Numbered from the stretch's first letter, positions 46,183 through 55,843 are shown. The stretch is DNA of 64,000 nt from Paenibacillus sp. FSL R5-0623 (GCF_037974265.1 NZ_CP150233.1:1116001-1180000), one strand, 5' to 3'. Translations and numbers: made by a program. The notes: generated by a model not told the origin, from the sequence alone.

Positions 46183-46950
46183 ATGAATATCAATTTACAG
46201 AACAAAATCGCATTGGTAACAGGTTCCAGTGGAGGAATTGGTGCTGCTATTGCAGGAGCGTTGGCTCGTTGCGGGGCGAAGGTCGCTGTGAATGGTCTGC
46301 ATAATATGGAGCGGGCGGAGGAAGTCGTGACTGCCATCCGGGATGCTGGTGGTGAAGCGGCGGCATTTCAGGCAGATGTGACGGATACGGATGCGATCAG
46401 AGCGATGGTTGAAGAGATTACACCCCGTTTCGGCGGTTCAATTGACCTGTTGGTTAACAACGCGGGACATCTGGTGGAGCGAAGCCCCATTGAAACGATG
46501 AGTGAGGAGCTGTACAGCCGGATTATGGATGTCAATCTGAAGAGCACCGTCTTTGTCTCCAAAGCAGTCATTCCTGGCATGAAGGCGGCTGGTGGCGGAC
46601 GAATTATCAATCTGACCTCCGTAGCGGCCCATAATGGGGGCGGGCCGGGTGCAGCGATTTACGCAGCATCCAAGGCGGCTGTCATGGCGTTAACCAAAGG
46701 GCTTGCCAAAGAGCTTGCCTCTGGCGGGATTACGGTGAATGCGCTCTCCCCCGGCTTCATCGGACAAACGGCGTTCCATGCTACGTTCACCTCAGCAGAA
46801 GGTCGGTCTTCTGCGGTAAACAGCATCCCACTTGGACGGGAAGGAACTCCCGATGATGTCGCAGGAGCGGCGTTGTACCTGTGTTCCGACCTGGGTTCTT
46901 TTATAACCGGAGAGACGCTTGAAATCAATGGCGGCATGTATATGCGTTGA
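46183..46950 (+). CDS. SDR oxidoreductase, possibly KduD-like
   Basis: Short-chain dehydrogenase of 255 residues. It has cofactor motif TGSSGGIGAAIAGALAR at the N-terminus, NNAG, catalytic Ser in NLTSVAAHNGG and YxxxK in YAASKAA, plus the usual C-terminal GETLEINGGMYMR. In a uronate locus it may reduce a keto-uronate, as KduD or the alginate DEH reductases do; the sequence alone does not decide between these and other SDRs. ACAAGGAGGAAG precedes the ATG. It lies between the kinase and the lyase gene. Confidence 0.85.
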   Translation: MNINLQNKIALVTGSSGGIGAAIAGALARCGAKVAVNGLHNMERAEEVVTAIRDAGGEAAAFQADVTDTDAIRAMVEEITPRFGGSIDLLVNNAGHLVERSPIETMSEELYSRIMDVNLKSTVFVSKAVIPGMKAAGGGRIINLTSVAAHNGGGPGAAIYAASKAAVMALTKGLAKELASGGITVNALSPGFIGQTAFHATFTSAEGRSSAVNSIPLGREGTPDDVAGAALYLCSDLGSFITGETLEINGGMYMR

Positions 46951-46984
46951 TGTTACAACATTGCGATAAGGAGGGGACAAAACG

Positions 46985-49435
46985 ATGGAAGTGAAGCGAA
47001 AACTTGCAGAAAAGTCCTTGTACCAACCCATCAGCGGGCCGTTCCATGTGGACTATGCGCCTGACGAGCATACCGTTCTGGCAGAGAATCCGCCAAGGTT
47101 TACCTGGATGGCGGCACAGCAGGAGGATGAGAATGCCTATCTGCTGCAAGTGTCGGCGAGCCCTTCTTTTCAGGAAGAAGAGACGATGACCTTTGCGCCG
47201 ATTCCGTATAACTTTTTCACGCCAGGCCGGGTGTTTAAACCTGGGGATTATTATTGGCGATATGCGCTGCTTGTAGATCACCCAGTGCAGCAGCAAGGGA
47301 GCGAATACGAAGCGCATGTCTCACAGGGGAAGCAAGGGAGTGAAGCCGAAGCGCATGTCTCACAGGGGAAGCAAGGGAGTGAAGCCGAAGGGCATGCCTC
47401 GCAAGGGAAGCAAGGAGAAATGTCGGCTTGGAGTGAGGTGCGGCGGTTCACTGTGCCAGTGGGATTACCCGAGACACCGCTACCTTCTCGGGCGCAGCGA
47501 TACGATTCCACAGACATGTCTCACCCCCGGCTGTGGCTTGGTGAGCGTGGGCTGAATGCACTTGCCGATGGTGTTGCGTCCGATTCCACGTATTGCGGCT
47601 GGGATGCGTTTATGGCAAATTCCGTGGAACCGTGGGCAAATCGTGAGCCCATTCGTGAACCGCAGCCTTACCCGGAGAACAAACGTGTCGCCGTACTCTG
47701 GAGGCAAATGTACATTGACTGTCAGGAAGTGTTATATGCGATTCGTCATCTGAGTATCGCTGGGCGGGTGCTGCGAGACGAACGGCTACTTGATGCGGCG
47801 AAAACCTGGCTGTTGCATGTGGCGGCCTGGGATACGGCGGGAACGACCTCCCGCGATTATAATGACGAGGCGGCCTTTCGGGTTGCCGCTGCGCTTGCTT
47901 GGGGTTATGACTGGTTGCATGATGAGTTGAACAGTGAAGAGCAGGAAGTGGTCAGGCGCAGTTTGCTTCGGCGGACAGAACAGGTAGCCCAGCATGTGAT
48001 GGTCCGCTCGAAGATTCATCATGTGCCCTATGACAGCCATGCGGTGCGTTCATTGTCCTCCGTGCTTGTGCCCTGCTGTATGTCCTTGTTGCATGAGGAG
48101 CAGCAGGCTGCACAGTGGCTGGATTATGCAATCGATTATTATGCCTGTCTGTACTCCCCTTGGGGAGGAAGTGATGGAGGCTGGGCTGAAGGTCCAATGT
48201 ATTGGACAACAGGCATGGCCTATGTGACCGAAGCGATGAATTTGCTGCGAAACTATGCGGGCATCGACTTTTTCCGTCGGCCATTTTTCCAGCGTACCGG
48301 GGATTTTCCTTTCTACGTCTATCCGCCTGATGCACGGCGCGCCAGCTTTGGGGACCAGTCTACGCTGGGTGACCCGGTAAACTTGAAAACAGGTTATCTT
48401 GTGCGCCAACTGGCGGGGGTTACAGGCAACCGCTGGTACCAGTGGTACTTTGAGCGTGTACGCCAATCCGATCCGAGGACAGAGGGAGCTTTTTATAACT
48501 ACGGTTGGTGGGACTTTAACTTTGACGATCTGGTATACCGCCACGATTATCCCCAGGTGGAGGAAGAGTCGCCTGTGAACATCGAGCCGCTGAAGTGGTT
48601 CCGTGATGTGGGGTGGGTAGCCATGCATCATCGGATGGATGATCCGGATGAGCATATCATGCTGCTTCTCAAGTCAAGCCGTTATGGCTCGATCAGCCAC
48701 AGTCATGCGGATCAGAACAGCTTTACTCTGCATGCATTCGGTGAGCCGCTCGCGGCGGATACAGGCTATTATATCGCGCACGGAAGTTCCTTTCACCGGG
48801 AATGGCGCAGGCAGACACGCTCCAAAAACAATCTGCTGATTGGCGGAGCAGGGCAGTATGCCGAGAACAACAAGGTGCTGAATATGGCCGCAACCGGACA
48901 GATCGAAGAGGCCTATTGGCGGGATGGTGATGGTTATGTACGCGCGGTAGCGACTGATGCCTATGCCAGCACCGTACCCCATGTGAAGCGTGTTGTACGG
49001 GAGATTCATTATCTGCAATCATCCTATTTCGTCATGGTGGACCACATTGACCTGGAGAAACCGGACAGCATTCAATGGCTGTTCCATGCGCTGCACCCGC
49101 TACAGTTGAAAGGGCAGAGCTTCCGCCTGAACGGTACTAAGGCGGGGCTTGAGGGGACATTTGTCTATGCTTCCTCCGGTGAGCTGGCGCTTAGCCAGAC
49201 GGATCAATTTGCAGAGGTGGACCCGGCAGAGTACGAAGGGCTGGACCGACATTATCATCTGAGTGCGGAAACGCGGCCTGCCACAAGTCATACAATTGTA
49301 ACGCTGCTTGTACCATATAAGATCGAGGAGCCGAAGTATGTCCCTTATTTCATCGATGACCAGGATCACGGCATCCATCTCTATTTTACCGACAACGGTG
49401 TAACAAAGAAGATCGAGGTATCCAAGACGTACTAG
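46985..49435 (+). CDS. Heparinase II/III-like polysaccharide lyase (DUF4962 N-terminal domain)
   Basis: Protein of 816 residues. The N-terminal beta domain (about 20-165) resembles DUF4962 (ENPPRFTWMAAQQEDENAYLLQVS). A middle alpha/alpha toroid (about 190-500) carries DSHAVRSLSSVLVPC and GGWAEGPMYW. The C-terminal beta-sheet Hepar_II_III domain (about 530-760) has the family SHSHADQNSFTLHAFGEPLAADTGYY, with the His and Tyr expected in catalysis. No signal peptide is visible, so it probably cleaves imported oligosaccharides in the cytoplasm. An in-frame tandem repeat expands the N-terminal domain. Start ATG 46985 follows AAGGAGGGG. A terminator follows. Confidence 0.88.
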   Translation: MEVKRKLAEKSLYQPISGPFHVDYAPDEHTVLAENPPRFTWMAAQQEDENAYLLQVSASPSFQEEETMTFAPIPYNFFTPGRVFKPGDYYWRYALLVDHPVQQQGSEYEAHVSQGKQGSEAEAHVSQGKQGSEAEGHASQGKQGEMSAWSEVRRFTVPVGLPETPLPSRAQRYDSTDMSHPRLWLGERGLNALADGVASDSTYCGWDAFMANSVEPWANREPIREPQPYPENKRVAVLWRQMYIDCQEVLYAIRHLSIAGRVLRDERLLDAAKTWLLHVAAWDTAGTTSRDYNDEAAFRVAAALAWGYDWLHDELNSEEQEVVRRSLLRRTEQVAQHVMVRSKIHHVPYDSHAVRSLSSVLVPCCMSLLHEEQQAAQWLDYAIDYYACLYSPWGGSDGGWAEGPMYWTTGMAYVTEAMNLLRNYAGIDFFRRPFFQRTGDFPFYVYPPDARRASFGDQSTLGDPVNLKTGYLVRQLAGVTGNRWYQWYFERVRQSDPRTEGAFYNYGWWDFNFDDLVYRHDYPQVEEESPVNIEPLKWFRDVGWVAMHHRMDDPDEHIMLLLKSSRYGSISHSHADQNSFTLHAFGEPLAADTGYYIAHGSSFHREWRRQTRSKNNLLIGGAGQYAENNKVLNMAATGQIEEAYWRDGDGYVRAVATDAYASTVPHVKRVVREIHYLQSSYFVMVDHIDLEKPDSIQWLFHALHPLQLKGQSFRLNGTKAGLEGTFVYASSGELALSQTDQFAEVDPAEYEGLDRHYHLSAETRPATSHTIVTLLVPYKIEEPKYVPYFIDDQDHGIHLYFTDNGVTKKIEVSKTY
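47294..47410 (+). repeat. In-frame 39-base tandem repeat inside the lyase gene
   Basis: Three consecutive 13-codon units reading QGSEyEAHVSQGK, QGSEAEAHVSQGK and QGSEAEGHASQGK (residues 104-142), then a partial QGEM. DNA units are nearly identical, so the array is young and likely slippage-prone. Confidence 0.9.
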
Positions 49436-49444
49436 TAAGTGATG

Positions 49445-49530
49445 ACCTAAAGAAAACGCAATCTCATCTAAAACATCCCCATTGTTGCAGGCGGTGGGGA
49501 TGTTTTATCATCTTAATGAAAGCGCTTCAC
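49445..49530 (+). promoter_or_regulatory. Promoter of the sugar-binding protein gene: upstream element, -35/-10 and cre
   Basis: ACCTAAAGAAAACGCAA at 49445 and CATTGTTGC at 49480, each at the same distance (35 bases) as in the promoter at 41048. -35 TTGTTG 49482-49487, 18-base spacer, -10 TATCAT 49506-49511. The cre-like TGAAAGCGCTTCAC is at 49517-49530 (perfect AAAGCGCTT core). Confidence 0.6.
49470..49506 (+). terminator. Terminator of the lyase operon, overlapping the next promoter
   Basis: Perfect 11-base stem AAAACATCCCC / GGGGATGTTTT with a 15-base loop. The loop holds the -35 of the next promoter, and the last T opens its -10. Confidence 0.75.
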
Positions 49531-49576
49531 TGACAAGTGATACCTAAACCTAAATCAGGATGAAAAGAGGGGTAGC

Positions 49577-51127
49577 ATGAAAAAGTGGATGGTCACAGGC
49601 ATGGCGCTATTGCTGGCGGCAACCGTCATGGCAGGATGCAGCACTGGAAGCGGGGCGAAATCTGGTGAGAATGGGGGAGACGGCAAGACGAGCTTCTCCA
49701 TGTCACTACGAACGCTGGCGTATACGTATGTGGAGAAGTCACCCGACATCAACCAGGATAAATGGGTGAAAAAGCTGGAGGATCTGACCAATACCGATCT
49801 CAAAATTGTCCTGGTGCCTCATAAGGAATATGAGCAGAAAATGGTCCAAATGTTTGCCACCAATGATATTCCTGATGTGGTGCAGGGTGACGGCGGCGTC
49901 AACGGCAAGGAGATGGCCGGCTCAGTCGAAGCTGGGGTATTCCAGCCGCTGGATGAGCTGTTGCAGCAGTATGGGCAAGATTTGCTGAAAGCTGTGCCGA
50001 AGGAAGCCTGGGACCAGGTCACCCATGACGGCCAAATCTATGCCATCCCCGAATATCTATCCAATCCATCCCGCCGGGCAACCTGGATTCGTAAGGATCT
50101 GCTGGATCAAACCGGATTGCCGGTGCCTACCACGGTGGAGGAGACAATGGAAGTGCTGCGCGCCTTTAAAAAGCTTGGCGTGGAGAATCCATATATGGGG
50201 CGTGAAGATTTCAAATATGCAGATACCTTCTTTGGTGCCTATGATGTGCAACAGTTCCTCTCCATGATGGAGCAGCAGGGCGACCAGATTGTACCCAAGT
50301 TCATGGATAACGAGAATATGCAGCAAGCCCTGACGGTTTATAAGACAATGTACGAAGAAGGGCTGATTAACAAAGAGTTTGCGACCATCAATTCGACGGT
50401 ATTCAAAAATACGATTCTCTCCGGTAAGGCGGGTATGTGGTCCATGAACGCCAACGAACTGATTCAATGGGAGAAGCAGATTAAAGCGTCGGTTCCCGAT
50501 GCCAAAATCGAAATTATCCCTTCCCCTGTTGGCCCGGACGGTAAAGGTGGTTACTATCTGTACGGTCCGGTGACGCGTGCTTACTTTATTAATAAGGATG
50601 CGGCTGATCCGGCTTCCATTATCCGTTTCTTCAACTGGATGGTGTCTGACGAAGCGGAGAAGTTCTTCACGTACGGCACGGAAGGAGAGACCTATACAGA
50701 GGATAATGGTGTGATTGCATATACAGCTCCGACAGACTCTGCTGGCGTGGACGAGGAGCGTTACCGTCAATCCTTCTTATGGTTTGTACAGGACACAACA
50801 TACAACAAAGGCTCCCTATCCCTGACTGAAGAAGGCAGAAAGTTGATGAATATCTATGATACGGTTTTAGCCAAAGAAGGTCGGGATGGCATCAACTTTG
50901 ATCCGCGGTTGGAGGCTTTTGTACAGAATCCGGAGATTGCTCCCAATTCGGATACACCCCCTCAGGTATTGCTTACTCACATGATCAAGATGGTTTATGG
51001 TAAGGAGCCGATCTCCGATTGGCCGAAGGTAGTTGAGGAATGGAAATCCAAAGGTGGCGATCAGGCCATTGAGGAAGCCACTCAGAAATTCAAGGACGGG
51101 GAAGGCATATCTTTGCCGCGTCGCTAG
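49577..51127 (+). CDS. Extracellular sugar-binding lipoprotein, LplA type
   Basis: Family-1 solute-binding lipoprotein of 516 residues. The signal ends MAGC, with lipidated Cys near residue 21. LplA-like features are DINQDKWVKKLEDLTNTDLKIVLVP and IYAIPEYLSNPSRRATWIRKDLLDQTGL. It delivers oligosaccharides to the LplB/LplC-type permeases at 41368-43236. It is 6 kb away from them but has a promoter of the same architecture, giving co-regulation with separate dosage. GAAAAGAGGGG precedes the ATG. Confidence 0.92.
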   Translation: MKKWMVTGMALLLAATVMAGCSTGSGAKSGENGGDGKTSFSMSLRTLAYTYVEKSPDINQDKWVKKLEDLTNTDLKIVLVPHKEYEQKMVQMFATNDIPDVVQGDGGVNGKEMAGSVEAGVFQPLDELLQQYGQDLLKAVPKEAWDQVTHDGQIYAIPEYLSNPSRRATWIRKDLLDQTGLPVPTTVEETMEVLRAFKKLGVENPYMGREDFKYADTFFGAYDVQQFLSMMEQQGDQIVPKFMDNENMQQALTVYKTMYEEGLINKEFATINSTVFKNTILSGKAGMWSMNANELIQWEKQIKASVPDAKIEIIPSPVGPDGKGGYYLYGPVTRAYFINKDAADPASIIRFFNWMVSDEAEKFFTYGTEGETYTEDNGVIAYTAPTDSAGVDEERYRQSFLWFVQDTTYNKGSLSLTEEGRKLMNIYDTVLAKEGRDGINFDPRLEAFVQNPEIAPNSDTPPQVLLTHMIKMVYGKEPISDWPKVVEEWKSKGGDQAIEEATQKFKDGEGISLPRR

Positions 51128-51282
51128 AATTGTGCGGTATAAGCAATGATTACCATGAACAATAGGATGTCCTGCTCACCGTGCGGAAGAAACAAGTCAA
51201 CAAGAAGCAGCAGCTCTGGAGAACGGACAGATCGCAAAGGTATAACGTCAGAAGATTGGACTACCGTGCGGAGGGGATACAA

Positions 51283-54200
51283 GTGAATAAATTGTTCAAA
51301 ACGTGGAAAAAGCGCGTTGTCCTTGTTGCCATGTCTATGATTCTCATTAACGGCACCATCGTTCCCGTGCATGAAGTTCGGGCGATGGAAGATGCTGTTC
51401 CTAGCTCTATTCTCAACCCTACACAGGAAGAAAGAGAAAATCTCTCGGAACCGGAGGGCCCGGAGTTGGAGATATACGCGGAAAACTTTGATGACCCGGA
51501 CAATTTTGGCTCTACAGGTGGAATTGCATTGAGAGCTCCCTGGCTCCAGGAAGGGGGAGGAGGAAGCAAGGCCAAGACGTCATTTTCCACAACTGCTCCC
51601 TCGCTGCCCAATATGATCAAGATGGACGGAACCGATGCGCTTGCACTGCCTCTAAACTTGACTGGGTACGGAAATATTCGGCTGAGCTACTACACGCGTG
51701 CTTCCTCCTATATAAGTGGAAGTGTGATTATTGAATGGTCGAAGGATGGTGGTACATCCTGGGCAATGCTGGAGACATTTGAACTTCCCCCGGGCACCCC
51801 GGACCTGAAGAACAAGGAAGGCAATACGCTAAAAAGCTGGACGCTGGGTTCGGAAGCGAACAATAACAGCAAGGTTAAAATTCGATTTCGGACAGGAGAC
51901 GCCATGCAGGCCAACATGTATATCGACAATGTTGCCATTTACGGTCAAGCCATTCCCGGCATAACGCCTGCCCCATCCCCAGTGCCGCCTGGAGAAGGGG
52001 ATACTGAATTTACGCCACCCCAAGGAGTGACTTTATACGAGGATGTGGAGATCGGCATGGCTGGTGGGCGGGCGATGTATTCGTCCATTGCCGTTCCCGA
52101 GACAGCGGCAGCTGAACCGATGCCAGTCATGGTTTATATCCATGGAGGTGGATGGAATCACGGGGACCGGAAGCAGGCACTGAACTCCATATGCAACTAT
52201 GTACTCAAACGCGGTTACATCGGTGTGTCTCTGGACTACCGACTGACGCCTGAGGCACCTTTCCCTGCCCAGATTCAGGATGTGAAGCTTGCTATTCGAT
52301 ACCTGCGAGCTCATGCGGCGCAGTACAATCTGGACCCAAGCCGTATTGGTGTCTGGGGATCATCGGCGGGCGGACATCTGGCTGCATTGCTCGGTACAAC
52401 AGGGGACATGGTCGCTGGTGACACTGTAGAGCTCGATACAGGGGTGACGGTAGATGTACCTGATCTGGAAGGTTCCGGCGGATGGCCTGAGTATTCCGAC
52501 AAAGTGCAGGCGGTCGCCGACTGGTATGGACCCGCTGATTTTACGACGACATTTGCCAATAACTATAGCTCGGTCACGGCTCTGCTTGGCGGGCACCGTG
52601 CATTCGATGTACCGGAACAGGCCAGACTTGCCATGCCGGGCACCTATGCTTCACCGGATGATCCACCATTCTGGATTCGGCACGGTGATGCTGACGCCAC
52701 CATTCCTTATACCGACAGTGTTACTTTTGCGGGACAGCTTCAATCTGCGGGTGTACCGATTGTGGATATGAAAGTCGTACCTGGCCAGGGCCATGGATTT
52801 ACAGGGACGGCTTCCGAGACTGCGAACGCAGAGGCATGGGCCTTCCTGGATGAACATGTGAAGAACCGGATCGTTGCGGAGCCCATAATTTTCAAAAGCA
52901 ATCCTCAAGACACTTCGCCTGGAGATGAACAAGTGGATGAAGAAAAACCGTTGATTGAAAAGGTCATCGCCAGTAAGCTGCCAAGCGACGATGCGGCGAT
53001 TGACAGCAGCAAGCCTGACCTGAATTTCAATCAGTCTACAGGTTCCAGCACTGGATTACTAAGCATCTCTTCCACTTCAACGACCCAAAAATATGTGTAC
53101 TTCAAATTTGATATGTCCGGAAATGAGCCGGAAGGAGATCGGTATCGATTGCGGATTGCGGCCAAGAAAGGCACATCAAATGTTGATACCAAGTTGTCTC
53201 TGTACGGTTTGAATGAAACAGACTGGAGCGAATCTTCGTTAACCTGGTCGAATGCTCCGGTCCAAAGTCTGAGCGAAGGTTCGCTGCTGGACACAGTCCA
53301 GGTTACGGCAGATCGGAATGGAAGCCCGGCCGTCTATGAAGTGGATGTAACCGATGTTGTGAAGAGTCGTCCAGATGCGGGGCAGGTTGCATTTTTGCTT
53401 GCGGATGCGGAATCAACGGGTGTTTCCGTGAACGTATACACCAAGGAAGCGAACGGAACGAGTAATCCGCGTCCACAGTTATCTGTCATTGCTTTGATTG
53501 AAGAGGGCAGTGATGACACGCAGTCACCCGAATGGGAGCAGGGAGCCGAGCTGGAGATTCGCAACTGGGGAACGGATTTTGCGGAACTGAGATGGCCTGC
53601 TGCCAGTGACGATACGGCTGTATCTGCCTACCGGATTTATCGGGATGGAGTTCTGCTGAGCGAACAAGGTAAGCAGTCATTCCGGGACAGTGGACTTGCA
53701 GCGGAAACACCATATACATTTCAAGTGAGGGCGATTGACGAAGCGGGCAACATCAGCAGTGCTTTATCAACCGAAATGACAACCCTTGGCGTTCCAGTAT
53801 CGTCTCTGCCTGTGGCTTCTGTCACGGCAAGTGGTAGCGACGGCAACCTGGCGGCCAATACCCTCGACAATAACAGCTATACACGCTGGTCTGTTGCAGG
53901 AGAGGGGCAATGGATCACGTATGATCTGGGTCAGGTTCAGCAAGTGGGCTATGTTGGGATTGGTTTTTACAAAGGGGATGTCCGAAAGACATCTTTTGAG
54001 ATGGAATCGTCTGTTGACGGTGAGCAGTGGACCCAGATATTTAACGGCGAAAGCAGTGGGGATACAACCGAAATGCAGGCATTTGATATCCCAGACACTT
54101 CTGTACGTTATGTACGGATCACCGGGCATGGCAATTCCGATGCAAGTATTTACACAAGTCTGACCGATGTGCATCTGTATGCCCCTTTTGCAAGGGGAGG

Positions 54201-55617
54201 GACACCTGTGGCTCTGATTCCATACGTCGTGCCACAACCACCTGAAGGGACGATGCCCTTTATCGCTCCAGGTCTGACGGAAACAGACGGCACACCACAT
54301 GCTGTCCATGCTCCACATGCCGTGACCGGACGTACAATTGATGTACGGGATTATGGAGCAGATCCTGCCAACAACACGAGTGATGACCGACCAGCAATAC
54401 AGGCCGCCATTGATGAGGCTAACGTGGGTGATGAAGTGTTTTTACCCAATGGAGTGTACAATTTGTTATCCGGGCCGGATGGAGCCACCAACCTGATGCT
54501 CAAATCCGGGGTGAATCTGAGAGGGGAGAGCCGTGAAGGAACCGTGCTCCAGACATCGCTGGATCAGGTGACGGGCAGTACCGTTCTGAAGGCATCAGCA
54601 CAGCACAGCATTCTCGTATCCAACATGACCCTAACTTCATCCTGGTCCGGCAGCTACACGACTGATCATCAATCCAATAATCCCTCCTCAGGGGGACCGG
54701 ATAGTCTGATTCACATCGCCAATTATGGCGAGGTACCATCATATGACATTACGATTGACGGCGTAATTGTGGAAAAGTTCAAACGAATGGCTATCCGAAT
54801 TGAGCACAGCCGCGATGTTGTTGTGAAGCATGCAACCTTCCGCAATGCAACAGATCTGGGCCCCGGAGGTTCAGGTTACGGAATTTCGATTCAGGGAACG
54901 GCGAAGACCGATCGGCTTGGATTTGACAATGATACGTTATGGAATGTGGTGGAGGACAGTACATTTGAAGGTCCTTATCTCAGACATGGAGCACTGATTC
55001 AGTTTGTGGCTCACAATAACGTGTTACGTGGCAATACATTTAATGGAACCAAGCTGGATGCCATTGATCTTCATGGTGAACTGGAGTATTTAAATGAAAT
55101 CTCCGGCAATGTCATTATGGATGTGCTGACAGGTGCAGGGATTGGGCTTGGCAATACAGGGGGTTCAGCGCCCAGCAACCACAGCAAGTCTGGCAAAGGG
55201 AACTACATTCATGACAACACAATCAAGAACAGCCGGATCGGTATTTCGGTGACGATGGGTACCCCCGATACTCTAATTGAGGATAATCTCATCGAGAATA
55301 CAACCACGATTGCAGATGCGGCTGGAATCAAAGTATTGAATGGACCAGGTACGGTAATTCGGGGCAATGTGATTCGTAACAATACTGCCAATGGATACTG
55401 GGGCGTAAGGCTTGAGCGCGACAAAGGCGATGCTGGAGCTGGTAATATTGGCGAAGGGGACCCTGAGAACGTGTGGATTGAACATAACCTTATTGAAGGG
55501 AATACAAACGGAATCGGCCTCTTTGCAGGAGTAAGCATTCTAATGAAAGCCAACATTCTAAACAATGTAGATGAGGACTACTACAAAGCAGCAGGTGTGA
55601 CCGTTACCGAGTTATAA
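51283..55617 (+). CDS. Secreted esterase / beta-helix fusion with DNRLRE, Fn3 and discoidin modules
   Basis: Secreted enzyme of about 1444 residues. A signal peptide (core VVLVAMSMILINGTIV) is followed by a jelly-roll-like domain (about 59-222) and an alpha/beta hydrolase esterase (about 250-532). The esterase has HGGGWNHGD, Ser361 in WGSSAGGH, acid in RHGDADATIPY and His in PGQGHGFTG. Next come a DNRLRE/CBM96-like module (about 560-735), an Fn3 (about 749-834) and an F5/8 type C (CBM32-like) domain (about 839-969). The C-terminal part is a pectate-lyase-type right-handed beta-helix (about 1016-1440, RTIDVRDYGADPANNTSDDRPAIQAAI). It likely deacetylates and cuts one polysaccharide. GGAGGGG supports GTG 51283; upstream in-frame starts lack a binding site. 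Activity of the helix domain is not certain. Confidence 0.87.
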   Translation: MNKLFKTWKKRVVLVAMSMILINGTIVPVHEVRAMEDAVPSSILNPTQEERENLSEPEGPELEIYAENFDDPDNFGSTGGIALRAPWLQEGGGGSKAKTSFSTTAPSLPNMIKMDGTDALALPLNLTGYGNIRLSYYTRASSYISGSVIIEWSKDGGTSWAMLETFELPPGTPDLKNKEGNTLKSWTLGSEANNNSKVKIRFRTGDAMQANMYIDNVAIYGQAIPGITPAPSPVPPGEGDTEFTPPQGVTLYEDVEIGMAGGRAMYSSIAVPETAAAEPMPVMVYIHGGGWNHGDRKQALNSICNYVLKRGYIGVSLDYRLTPEAPFPAQIQDVKLAIRYLRAHAAQYNLDPSRIGVWGSSAGGHLAALLGTTGDMVAGDTVELDTGVTVDVPDLEGSGGWPEYSDKVQAVADWYGPADFTTTFANNYSSVTALLGGHRAFDVPEQARLAMPGTYASPDDPPFWIRHGDADATIPYTDSVTFAGQLQSAGVPIVDMKVVPGQGHGFTGTASETANAEAWAFLDEHVKNRIVAEPIIFKSNPQDTSPGDEQVDEEKPLIEKVIASKLPSDDAAIDSSKPDLNFNQSTGSSTGLLSISSTSTTQKYVYFKFDMSGNEPEGDRYRLRIAAKKGTSNVDTKLSLYGLNETDWSESSLTWSNAPVQSLSEGSLLDTVQVTADRNGSPAVYEVDVTDVVKSRPDAGQVAFLLADAESTGVSVNVYTKEANGTSNPRPQLSVIALIEEGSDDTQSPEWEQGAELEIRNWGTDFAELRWPAASDDTAVSAYRIYRDGVLLSEQGKQSFRDSGLAAETPYTFQVRAIDEAGNISSALSTEMTTLGVPVSSLPVASVTASGSDGNLAANTLDNNSYTRWSVAGEGQWITYDLGQVQQVGYVGIGFYKGDVRKTSFEMESSVDGEQWTQIFNGESSGDTTEMQAFDIPDTSVRYVRITGHGNSDASIYTSLTDVHLYAPFARGGTPVALIPYVVPQPPEGTMPFIAPGLTETDGTPHAVHAPHAVTGRTIDVRDYGADPANNTSDDRPAIQAAIDEANVGDEVFLPNGVYNLLSGPDGATNLMLKSGVNLRGESREGTVLQTSLDQVTGSTVLKASAQHSILVSNMTLTSSWSGSYTTDHQSNNPSSGGPDSLIHIANYGEVPSYDITIDGVIVEKFKRMAIRIEHSRDVVVKHATFRNATDLGPGGSGYGISIQGTAKTDRLGFDNDTLWNVVEDSTFEGPYLRHGALIQFVAHNNVLRGNTFNGTKLDAIDLHGELEYLNEISGNVIMDVLTGAGIGLGNTGGSAPSNHSKSGKGNYIHDNTIKNSRIGISVTMGTPDTLIEDNLIENTTTIADAAGIKVLNGPGTVIRGNVIRNNTANGYWGVRLERDKGDAGAGNIGEGDPENVWIEHNLIEGNTNGIGLFAGVSILMKANILNNVDEDYYKAAGVTVTEL

Positions 55618-55630
55618 AGGATCAGAACAA

Positions 55631-55744
55631 GTAGCCTGGCAGGCGTCTATATAAGTTGAAGCTCAATTTTACACCATACTGCAATCGGAGTGATAAGGTG
55701 TAAAATTTATAGTTCAACTTATGTAGCCTGATGGGCTACTTTTT
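55631..55744. repeat. Long nested inverted repeat after the esterase fusion gene
   Basis: Arms 55631-55675 and 55697-55739 pair in four blocks: GTAGCC, CAGGC, ATAAGTTGAA and AATTTTACACC, with short mismatches. TTTTTG follows. It acts as a terminator for the fusion gene, but is much longer than needed, so a small mobile-element remnant is possible. Confidence 0.65.
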
Positions 55745-55843
55745 GTTATGAATCATTATTTAAGATTCACTAAAGGTTCGTCCCCTACCATGGTTACATA
55801 AGCCCCAGTTGCTTAACAGAAACCAAGAAGGAGGATTTATCAT

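Noticed and set aside
47294..47410. CRISPR-like array
   Set aside because: Units are contiguous with no spacers and encode in-frame peptide repeats.
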